Below, in pieces: positions 20,624 through 28,793 of a DNA stretch of 64,000 bases; positions within the stretch are counted from its first letter, which is position 1; every line of letters begins with the position of its first letter. Origin of the DNA: Molanna angustata. Lineage: Eukaryota; Arthropoda; Insecta; Trichoptera; Molannidae. The notes under the pieces are model-generated. The model worked only from the letters and a program-made list of their open reading frames with translations, searched no databases and had not been told where the DNA came from. A program made the translations under genes and the position numbers. Location: contig OY754982.1 of the NCBI GenBank assembly GCA_963576475.1, positions 19,835,217 to 19,899,216 on the forward strand. The letters run 5' to 3'.

Positions 20624-23468
20624 GGGCGAACTGAAGATATATTATCAGAACTGTAGGGGACTAAAAACCAAGACAGATGTTTTTAGAACAAATGTATTGT
20701 TGAATAATTATGACCTTATAGTATTAACAACTGAAACCTGGCTCAATGGTGGAGTATTCGACGCGGAACTGTTGGGAGATGAATACGTAATATACCGTAA
20801 AGATAGAAACCTTTTGCTGACTGGGAAAACCGATGGAGGTGGTGTCCTCGTGGCCGTTCTTCGAAAATACAATTGTTTACGTGAACCCAGTTGGGAAACT
20901 TGCGGAGAAAATTTGTTCGTTGGTGTGCTATTGGAACCTACAGCACAGACAAAAATCAAACTAGTTATTGGTGTAATCTATGTTCCCCCGTCATCACCCA
21001 TAAGTATTTACGAATCATATTTTACCGTATTGTCAAACATTATCGTTGATACTCGACATGATGCTCATTTATGTCTGTTGGGCGACTTTAATGTACCTTC
21101 GATTGTATGGGCCGACGATCCGAGGGAGGCTGGTGTGGTAAGGCCGGTGTCCTACAGCGGTTCCGTTGCTCAATTACTCATAGAATTTGCATCTTTCCTT
21201 GATCTGAAGCAGTTTAATCGTGTTAACAATGGCAACAACAAAATACTTGACCTCATACTGTCGGATGTATGGTGCACTGTTATTCATTGCGACACGCCAC
21301 TTGTACCGGAGGATCCGCACCATCCCTCGCTCCTGATTAGTGTCTCTTTACGAGCAGATGGTCATCTACAAACTAATAACATTCCCAGATATAACTTTTA
21401 TAAAGCTGATTACACCGGTATAAACCATAAACTCCAAATGATCGACTGGGAATTATTATTTACGGGAAAATCTGTAGACGAGGCGGTGGATACTTTCCAC
21501 AATGTATTACTGGATATCATTGATATTTTTGCCCCAAAGAAAAAGGCAAGATCTTTAAGTTATCCTGTCTGGTATTCGAACATAACCGTAACATTACTTA
21601 AAAATAAAAACAAAAGCTGGGCAAGATGGAAAACTTTTGGTCATCCCCATGATTATTCGCTGTTTTCTAAACAAAGGGCTCAACTAAAGCAAGCACAGAG
21701 CAGGGACCACAAATTATATATTTCAAGTCTAGAACAGTCGTTGAATAGGAATGTAAAACCATTTTTCTCGTACGTTAATAACTTGAAAAAAACTGCCAGC
21801 TACCCTAAGAATATGTTCTACAGCGAGGTAAAATCTAATGATCCAGAAACTACTGCTAATTTATTCTGTTCATTTTTTGCATCTGTGTTTAACCCTCCCA
21901 CTAACATGCACTCTCCAGCTGACGCGTGCGTGAACCCGGAGGTCAACTCAACTCTATCTAAGATTCATGTACTTAGTTCCGAGGTATATGCAAAACTTGT
22001 TAACTTAGATGTCAATAAGGGTGCGGGGCCTGACATGATTTCGCCAATGCTTCTTAAAAAATGCGCACCACATCTTACAAGACCTCAACGACTAATCTTT
22101 AACAAAAGCCTTGCTGAGGGTCGCTTCCCAAAACTATGGAAAATGGCGTATGTTACACCTATACATAAGTCGGGTTGTACATCTGATATACAGAACTACC
22201 GTCCTATATCGATCTTATCTCAATTTTCTAAAGTTTTTGAGTCTATTTTGAAGGATCGATTGTTCCATCATCTAAAGCCATGCCTACTTGATAATCAACA
22301 CGGGTTTGTGAACAAAAGATCAACGGTTACAAATCTGCTTGAATATTCTGATTACTTGTTTGAGGCCTTGGACAAGCGGGTGCAGGTGGACTCAATTTAC
22401 ACGGATTTTAAAAAAGCTTTCGACAAGGTTGACCATGACTTGCTGATTAGGAAGTTGAGCTCTTACGGAATTCATGGTAGTCTGCTGCGTTGGGTTGAGT
22501 CTTACGTTAGTAACCGTTTGATGACTGTTGTCATGAATGGCTACAAGTCTAAATGCGTGGCCGTTACCTCGGGAGTTCCACAAGGGTCTTTTCTGGGACC
22601 CCTTCTTTTTACATTCTTCGTCAATGACATTGGTACATGCTTTAAAAATTCAGAATTTTTGCTGTTTGCCGACGATCTCAAAATTTATCGGCGAATACGT
22701 AATGAGGAGGACTGTATGGGGTTGGAGGACGATTTGAACAGACTCAGTAAATATTGCGATGCTAATAAGCTTCAACTTAATCTAAAGAAATGTAATTCCA
22801 TTACATTTACAAAAAATAAAAATGTAATGAATCACATATATAAGATTGACGGAGTGGCTTTGGAACCGTTGCATAGTATTAGGGATCTAGGGGTTATTTT
22901 TGATTCAAAATTGCACTTTGACGAACATATACGGGAGGTTCTGATAAGTTGCAACAGGATTTTGGGCTTTATTCTTAGATCAACGAAAGAATTCAGTAAT
23001 GTAAATTCCATATTGCTGCTATACAAATGCTTAATTCGCTCTAAATTAGAATATTGCTCTGCTGTTTGGAACCCCCTATATAGTAAGTACATTGACGAGA
23101 TTGAGAAGCTGCAAAGAAAATTTTTCCGTATCGGTCAGCGTAGATTCCGTAACATCAGCGTAATGAATTTGCCAAGTCTGACACATAGGCGCGAGCTACT
23201 CGACGCATTGACGCTGCGCAAGATCTGTAACTCTGATTTTGATGCACCTGCTCTGTTGGCTAGGGTAAACTTCTGTATACCATCGTTGACTCGAATTCGC
23301 AATTACAGACAGTTCTATATGAACACTCCGACCAGTAATGCTGGTGTTAGAAGTCCCTTATACAGAGTCACTCACAATTTTAATAGTAAGTTTGGGAGTG
23401 TGGATGTCTTTGCCTCTTCCCTGAATGCGTTTAGGAGATCCATTAATCAAATACTTACTGATTGCTAA
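20604..23468 (+). CDS. LINE ORF2: endonuclease and reverse transcriptase
   Basis: Open from 20,604 to the stop at 23,468, more than 940 residues. The order is: apurinic-type endonuclease (YYQNCRG, then LTTETWLN, GVIYVPPSS, LLGDFNVPSIVW and the PHHPSL histidine), linker, reverse transcriptase (VTPIHKSG, YRPISILSQFSKVFE, DFKKAFDKVDHDLL, GVPQGSFLGPLLF, the catalytic LLFADDLKIY, and DLGVIFDSKLHF), and a C-terminal tail without RNase H. The protein nicks target DNA and copies element RNA onto the nick. All catalytic motifs are intact. There is no ATG in the frame before the endonuclease domain; the first Met codons are well inside, so translation must start elsewhere or depend on fusion to ORF1. 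Confidence 0.9.
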   Translation, partial: CLYNSFRGELKIYYQNCRGLKTKTDVFRTNVLLNNYDLIVLTTETWLNGGVFDAELLGDEYVIYRKDRNLLLTGKTDGGGVLVAVLRKYNCLREPSWETCGENLFVGVLLEPTAQTKIKLVIGVIYVPPSSPISIYESYFTVLSNIIVDTRHDAHLCLLGDFNVPSIVWADDPREAGVVRPVSYSGSVAQLLIEFASFLDLKQFNRVNNGNNKILDLILSDVWCTVIHCDTPLVPEDPHHPSLLISVSLRADGHLQTNNIPRYNFYKADYTGINHKLQMIDWELLFTGKSVDEAVDTFHNVLLDIIDIFAPKKKARSLSYPVWYSNITVTLLKNKNKSWARWKTFGHPHDYSLFSKQRAQLKQAQSRDHKLYISSLEQSLNRNVKPFFSYVNNLKKTASYPKNMFYSEVKSNDPETTANLFCSFFASVFNPPTNMHSPADACVNPEVNSTLSKIHVLSSEVYAKLVNLDVNKGAGPDMISPMLLKKCAPHLTRPQRLIFNKSLAEGRFPKLWKMAYVTPIHKSGCTSDIQNYRPISILSQFSKVFESILKDRLFHHLKPCLLDNQHGFVNKRSTVTNLLEYSDYLFEALDKRVQVDSIYTDFKKAFDKVDHDLLIRKLSSYGIHGSLLRWVESYVSNRLMTVVMNGYKSKCVAVTSGVPQGSFLGPLLFTFFVNDIGTCFKNSEFLLFADDLKIYRRIRNEEDCMGLEDDLNRLSKYCDANKLQLNLKKCNSITFTKNKNVMNHIYKIDGVALEPLHSIRDLGVIFDSKLHFDEHIREVLISCNRILGFILRSTKEFSNVNSILLLYKCLIRSKLEYCSAVWNPLYSKYIDEIEKLQRKFFRIGQRRFRNISVMNLPSLTHRRELLDALTLRKICNSDFDAPALLARVNFCIPSLTRIRNYRQFYMNTPTSNAGVRSPLYRVTHNFNSKFGSVDVFASSLNAFRRSINQILTDC

Positions 23469-23813
23469 CCTGCACTATCCTTAATACACCAAATCCTTTC
23501 CTCTTCCTTTCCCCGTGGTACTTACGATTTTTGTATTTTTTGTATTTTATGTTAGCTTTTAAGTTTTTAAATATTTTATTTTTCTTACATTTTGTTAATT
23601 ATCTATGTTAGTTTTTAAGTTATAAAATTGTTTTTTTTTTTATGCTAAAATTGTATTCACCACTAATTGGGCAATTTGTGGAGAAATGATTACAGCGTTC
23701 ATATCATTGTAATATACATGTACTCTTTGCCTGTTGGTGAGTCTTTGGGATAAATAAATAAATAAATAAATGTAGATCAGTTTTATTGTGCAAAAATATA
23801 ATAATCTATAGGT

Positions 23814-24160
23814 ATGCACACTTGACGAAAAATATAAAAACGAATGGGATGTGACCAACACTAGAATCTTTTCAGTACTTTTGTTTATTTAATTTTTAAG
23901 CCATTTCCCATCATCCAAAATTACTAAATATTTAAAACACATTTGCGTTCGATGACAATATATAAAAATAGGGGTTGTGGCCAAATCCAAACTCTTTACA
24001 ACGTTGTCTCTTTATAATCAGTCATATTTAAAACCATTTACCATAGTCCATGCGTGCAGAAATTGTATGTACCTACTTATATATAAAAACAAATGGGTTG
24101 TGGCCATCACTTGAACATTTTACATCGCTTAAACTCAATTAAATTTCAAACTACTTTTCA
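23814..24160 (+). repeat. Helitron tail repeat, units right of the LINE
   Basis: Three 'gtggcca'-type units (near 23,847, 23,969 and 24,091) follow 'atgcacacttgacgaaaa'. They repeat the arrangement left of the LINE (19,282-19,519), which supports the view that a single tandem array was split. Confidence 0.65.
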
Positions 24161-24263
24161 TACTACGAATTAGCAAATATTTTTTGTGACAATATTATAT
24201 AAACGATTGCTTATTCCTTCACTAATTTACATTCTTGGCCAACGGCGGGACATAAAAGCTAGT

Positions 24264-25182
24264 AGTAGAATAATATTAACACTCTTATTTTTAACACTTA
24301 GAACTTATTTGCTTAGTAGAGACAATTATTTAGTAGGTAATAGCATCCTTGATTATTAATGATGATTTTATATCATTTAACGACTGTTTAAATGTAAATA
24401 TTAAAATCATTATATATATTTATTTAAAATCAGTCCTTCTCTGTTAATTTTACACAATGAATCCTTCAAGTAATTCATGTAGATATTTATTAATTTAAAA
24501 ATGCTCTTTGTGTTATGCGGTAAAACAATTGGTCATCGAAATAAATAAATATCAATAATTCATGAAGTAGGTACTAATGAAACGCTGACTAATAAATATA
24601 TTTATGTTTTATTTATTTAGTAATTCTTATTTTATTTTTATTTACTTATTTATTTATTCATTTATTTGAACGAACGAATGAATGAATGAATGTTATAATT
24701 TAAAAATACTTTTCTTTTCTTTCACACATTTAGAAATTTTAGTATTTTTTTATTATTAAATATATTGCCCATAACGAACATAAATAAAAAAAAACACATT
24801 AATGGAAAGTAAAAATCTTATTATAAATTGTTTTTTAAATATTGTTTTGTCATGGCTATTTTTTTAAGTTGCTTTCTGTTATCTATGATTATTTAGTTTT
24901 TTTTTTGTTCTATAAATGTAAATAGTTGCAACTCCCTTCAAAACACGAGTAGGTATTTCTTGTTTTGAAGGAAGTCATATTATAATGTGTTTTAATTTCG
25001 TTTTTGTTATGTAATTTTTTTATGTGAAATATGTTTTTTTGTAATAATTAAATAAAATAAAAATTAAATAAATTACATATAACGAAAAAAAATTCACACA
25101 ATTGAATTATTATTCTTTTCCTTCGATTTAAAGTGAATTGTTATTATGTCTACATAATATTTATATTTTATTTTATATTACT
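24264..25182. other. AT-rich non-coding stretch with a short hairpin
   Basis: No gene. A (AATG)n-like patch lies at about 24,668-24,690, and 'cttcaaaacacgag' near 24,937 pairs with 'cttgttttgaag' near 24,959 to make a 12-bp hairpin. Confidence 0.45.
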
Positions 25183-25391
25183 TCTCGGGCAACTAACAGG
25201 TAGGTACCATCTATGTCAAATATTAATTTAACACACCCCCAAAAAACAAGTTGCCACATTCTGGAGACTTAGGACATTAATCGTCTCACGGATCCAGACC
25301 GAAATCACTATTAAAAACTGTCTCCACCGGGAATCAAACCCGGGACCTTTGGATCAACAGTCATACCTAACCAACTGAGCCACGAAGGCCG
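25183..25391 (-). mobile_element. SINE1 (tRNA-derived), near full length
   Basis: On the minus strand it starts with a tRNA-like head (an A-box-like 'gtggctcagttggttagg' and a B-box-like 'gggtttgattcccggtgg') and continues with 'agtctccagaatgtggcaac' and a 3' end 'gttgcccgagaag'. RNA polymerase III boxes drive such elements and they borrow LINE machinery to move. Other copies in this window are at 36,118, 41,215, 58,885 and the split copy at 7266. Confidence 0.85.
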
Positions 25392-25939
25392 ATAATATTA
25401 AGTTCACAAGGTTTAGTGATAGATTTAGGTGAGACAGAAGTGCAAGACTGAATATTAAATATCATTTTTATTTAATTTGAAACTGTGGATAATTTTATTC
25501 GTTTGAATTTAGTGCCAGTGGTGTGTGTGCGATGAAAAGCTGAGAAAACTTGCTTCTCTGGGCTGCAAACACTGATTAGTTGGAAGAAATTGCCATTCTA
25601 CAATAAACTATTTAAACATACTACTTGCAGAGGGTACAAGTCAGTACATACAATGCAGTACCATTGAAAATAAATATGATTGTAGCTATTTAATCGTGTA
25701 ACTAGATAGGAATGTAACTTGATACTGGAAGACACTAGAAATTTCTATCACTGATATCAGTAGCACTTTCTTCGCTAAGATTATTCTAGAAAATATATAT
25801 ATTGTCATCAATGAACTAGAAATCAATATTATTATGTTCCATAAAATGGAAATTTTAGACGATTACCTACCTATTATAATTTCATGTATAAAAATTAAAG
25901 TAACATAATATTTCGTCCCATAATTTATCTTCTATTGTC
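25392..25939. other. Non-coding stretch
   Basis: No supported gene. 'ttggaagaaattgcc' near 25,577 resembles a common Jockey-type LINE 3' end (also near 40,188), but nothing else supports it. Confidence 0.35.
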
Positions 25940-26052
25940 GTCGTTTTCGGTTTTTTCGTAGGACCCAGATAATCGAAAATACAAGAGGCAAAATATCACA
26001 TAGTATTATAGTGATGCACACCCGAACACCTTTCGCTAGCTACCCCATATTG
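25940..26052 (+). repeat. Dispersed repeat D, copy 2 (internally deleted)
   Basis: It contains 'gataatcgaaaatacaagag' and 'cacctttcgctagctacc', matching copy 1 at 12.3-12.6 kb but lacking the middle section. It directly precedes the BEL element. Confidence 0.6.
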
Positions 26053-26070
26053 TTGAATATTTATTTTAAC

Positions 26071-26303
26071 TGTGTAAAAACACCAGTGGTAGGCACCACC
26101 TTTGTGCATTGAACTACATAATAATAAATATTGTGTTTCATATTTGAATTTGAGTAATACTTTTGTTTGTTTTAATTTTTATATCAACTTGTCAAAATTG
26201 TGACAAGTTGATATAAAATAGTGTGTGTGTGTGAGAAAATAAAACGAGAAAATAAAAAAAGAGTGATTTTACCAAAAACGAGATCTTTTAACATTTATTA
26301 ACA
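26071..26303 (+). repeat. BEL 5' LTR
   Basis: It starts TGTGTAAAAACACCAG and ends 'acatttattaaca', matching the 3' LTR. AATAAA-type signals and a GT run lie inside. It carries an 18-bp perfect inverted repeat (26,177-26,194 with 26,201-26,218) whose second arm is absent from the 3' LTR. Confidence 0.9.
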
Positions 26304-26324
26304 TATGGTGCCGAAACCAGGGAG
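26304..26324 (+). other. BEL primer-binding site
   Basis: Immediately after the LTR the sequence reads 'tatggtgccgaaaccaggg'. The tggtgccgaaacc core is a form often seen as the tRNA-primed minus-strand start of BEL/Pao elements. The tRNA identity was not determined. Confidence 0.7.
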
Positions 26325-27280
26325 TAAGTGAGACGAATTAAATATACAAACTGTTGTGAACTATATTTTGTGATATGAAATTAAACCACAAAACCGTGAG
26401 TAAATAGACTTTGAAAAATTGAAAATTTTCGTGATTTTATACTACAGAGACTTAACCCTTAACAGGTATAGATAACATAAAGTTGATTCAATGGACTTGA
26501 AAGTGAAGTTTAACAAATTTAGTGTTTTCAAACTTTGAAAATTTTGTAACTTTTCTATATACCAAAAATTAAATGTGTGTTGTTGACTTTTGAGAACTTT
26601 ACTACTTTTAACGGTAATTATTTACAAGAGCTGTCCCTCGCCGATCGTAATAATTTTTATATCAATAGATAGATAAACGCGTATATATTACGGGAAAAAT
26701 AATAACTTTTGGCGGTGAAGCTTTAAAAAAATTAAAAAAATAAAATAAACTTACGAAAAATATATGGAACTTCTATGACGATTTGTTAGTTTTCTAACAC
26801 AATTTAAACTTTCGAAAGTCACCGATAGGTGGCAATTCTGCCTCCAAACCTCTAGCGCTTTGAAAACAAATTACGAACAATGATAAAATTGTAATTTTCA
26901 CATTCACACCCGTGGAATATATTATATTCCATTAAAATTATTGTAATCACATATTAATATAACGATATTCTTATATTCAAAACATTATTTTTAAGTAAAA
27001 ATGAAGCACCAATAAAAAAAAAATAACACGCATTATCTAACTAAACAACACCAGGAAATATAAAAAGCATAGATACCATACGTCATTCTATTTTATTTTT
27101 CCAAAGATATATTTTCGTGATTATTGCCAACACAAAAAATAACAAGTTTGAAAATGAGTAGGTAGGTACCTACAAAATATCTTGAGCCGTTTCGCTGAGA
27201 AGGGGGCTATTTGCACGTATACCAAAGACGCAAATAAACACAAATTGGCGCTCTGCGTACCTGTAAACCATGTTAAAATG

Positions 27281-27420
27281 CAACAAGTTCGCTCACGCGA
27301 GTCGCAATATTGTCTACATGCTAACCTAACCAACCTATTTGAACCAAAAGTTTGGTTAAAATAGGTTGGTTAGGTTAGTATGTAGACAATTTTGCGACTT
27401 GCGTGAGCGAGTTGCATTAC
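27281..27420. repeat. Long palindrome, copy 1
   Basis: Arms of about 60 bp read 'cgctcacgcgagtcgcaata', then 'ttgtctacatgctaacctaa', then 'ccaacctatt', and are mirrored on the right side after a short loop near 27,345. A few mismatches (for example 'cgacttgcg') distinguish it from copy 2 at 27,543. Confidence 0.9.
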
Positions 27421-27542
27421 TGATTGAGTCAATAAATTTTGTAGAGAAATACCACTATCATTCAATTTACCCTAATTGAAAAACGTTGAAATGATGTTCA
27501 CACGTTATATTATTATTTTTATTGATTTTATAATACAGTATA

Positions 27543-27682
27543 TAATGCAACTCGCTCACGCGAGTCGCAATATTGTCTACATACTAACCTAACCAACCTA
27601 TTTTAATCAAATGTTTGGTTAAAATAGGTTGGTTAGGTTAGTATGTAGACAATATTGCGACTCGCGTGAGCGAGTTGCATTA
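27543..27682. repeat. Long palindrome, copy 2 (nearly perfect, 140 bp)
   Basis: The two arms of 60 or more bp are perfect inverses as far as I can read, around a loop of about 12 bases near 27,608-27,620. Sequence after each palindrome ('attactgattgagtca' and 'accactatcattcaatttac') is also shared, so the palindrome is part of a tandem duplication of about 262 bp inside the Merlin-like element. Confidence 0.9.
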
Positions 27683-28244
27683 CTGATTGAGTCACTAAGT
27701 GTTGTAGAAAAATACCACTATCATTCAATTTACCCTAATTAAAAGTATTGAAATAATATTTTCATTATTAAAGTAGGTTAAAAAAGGTTAATTAGGTTTG
27801 TAACGTATAGTAACAATATTTTTTTATTCTATGAATGCGCCTATTTTAACAATATTTTTTCAAAACTGTATCTAAGTATTGTGTTTCTGATAGAAATACC
27901 CGGTTTATAGATTCTACAGTAAATTCGCTACTGTTAAGTTAGTTTATGATCATGTTTTTAAATAACATATTCTATATTGTGAATATATGTACCTACTCGT
28001 TCTATTGATGAATTTAGAATTCCGATTATGGCAACATTTTAAATGAAAAATACGAACATTTCTTAGCTTTTCATTGGAGGGAAATATCTAGATTTTCAGA
28101 AAGCCGTCCATTTTCGTCGTTCAATCGGAATAATTGTAATTACTTATTTTATGTTAATTTTGTGTGTTTTCTGTATCGTTTTTACGCGTGTGATTGTATG
28201 GAAATTGTGATTTAAATATTATTTATTATTTACAGTTAAAAATA

Positions 28245-28380
28245 ATGCCGTGTGAAGTTTGTAACATTAGTGATCGCGACGCCATCAGAATGGACACGAC
28301 GAAGTCCTCGATTTTTTAATTGAGCATGGTGTTTTAAAAGATTCAACACCATGCGAAAAATGTAAGGTGTTTTAAATATA
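28245..28380 (+). pseudogene. Merlin-like transposase N-terminal remnant
   Basis: A 'ttattatttacag' acceptor-like site (AG near 28,235) precedes an ATG at 28,245. The first frame gives MPCEVC and about 24 residues to a stop at 28,317-28,319; the shifted frame then reads FLIEHGVLKDSTPCEKCK. Two C-x2-C pairs and a hydrophobic 'FL..HGVL' helix resemble the N-terminal zinc-binding part of IS1016/Merlin-type transposases. The DDE catalytic region is gone. Confidence 0.4.
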
Positions 28381-28793
28381 TTTCATTGGAATCCTTATTC
28401 AAAATGGCGTCAAAAATTTTTCACGAAATGAAAATGTGAGTGTTAATAAAATATGTTATAATCGTATTTTTTTAATTATTGCTTCTTCAACTCTAGCGGT
28501 GAATTTCGAAAACTTGAGTAGAGTCAGGAAACCAACCATTTTTATAATTAATTCTGATTTTTTTTCATAGATTTTTCGCAATTTTATTTTATTTTTTTTA
28601 AATTTTTTAAAGCCTCACCGCCAAAAGTTATTATTTTTCCCGTAATATATACGCGTTTATCTATCTATTGATATAAAAATTATTACGATCGGCGAGGGAC
28701 AGCTCTTGTAAATAATTACCCTTTTAACAATATCAAACAATTATTTTGAGTTTATTGTGTAATTGCATTTGAGTTTCAAAATTAAATATCAAA

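Larger units (their letters stand above)
19520..23768 (+). mobile_element. Nearly intact CR1/Jockey-like LINE
   Basis: The element contains ORF1 (19,547-20,440), an intron-like gap and ORF2 (20,604-23,468) with no internal stop in either, a 300-bp 3' untranslated region and an (AAAT)n tail ending about 23,768. The left limit is set by where the Helitron minisatellite-like sequence ('aagtcttcttctgta') stops; to the right the host resumes at 'tgtagatcag', so a 4-bp 'tgta' is the only candidate target duplication. ORF1 lacks its N-terminus, so the copy is slightly 5' truncated. Intact frames imply recent insertion, later than the Helitron. Confidence 0.85.
17448..24262 (+). mobile_element. Probable non-autonomous Helitron, interrupted by a LINE
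   Basis: The left end is 'tctaaagtaataaaacaatc' directly after an A (17,447). The right end is 'gggacataaaagctag' followed by T (24,263). A TC start, CTAG end and insertion between A and T are the Helitron hallmarks, and the CTAG|T end preceded by a short G+C-rich element is typical of lepidopteran Helitrons. The hairpin before the end is weak (GCC-aac-GGC). No Rep/helicase frame is seen, so the copy is non-autonomous. Without the LINE (about 19,520-23,768) it would be about 2.6 kb. The body contains a GT-rich start, a 66-bp minisatellite (18,376-19,265) and repeated 'gggttgtggcca' units on both sides of the LINE. Confidence 0.6.
26613..28720 (+). mobile_element. Merlin-like DNA transposon nested in the BEL leader
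   Basis: Terminal inverted repeats of about 150 bp (left 26,613-26,765, right 28,565-28,720) start GGTAATTATTTACAAGAGC and are about 96% identical. An exact 8-bp target duplication 'cttttaac' flanks it (26,605-26,612 and 28,721-28,728). The interior is non-coding except for a short transposase-like remnant near 28,245-28,380. An 8-bp duplication, GG start and a remnant with two C-x2-C pairs fit the Merlin/IS1016 superfamily, but hAT-like alternatives cannot be excluded. The insertion is younger than the BEL element. Confidence 0.8.

Noticed and set aside
27310..27380. TTAGG-like words suggesting an internal telomere repeat
   Set aside because: Only one or two TTAGG units occur, inside a palindrome arm and in a mixed 'ggttggttaggttag' context. 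No array exists.
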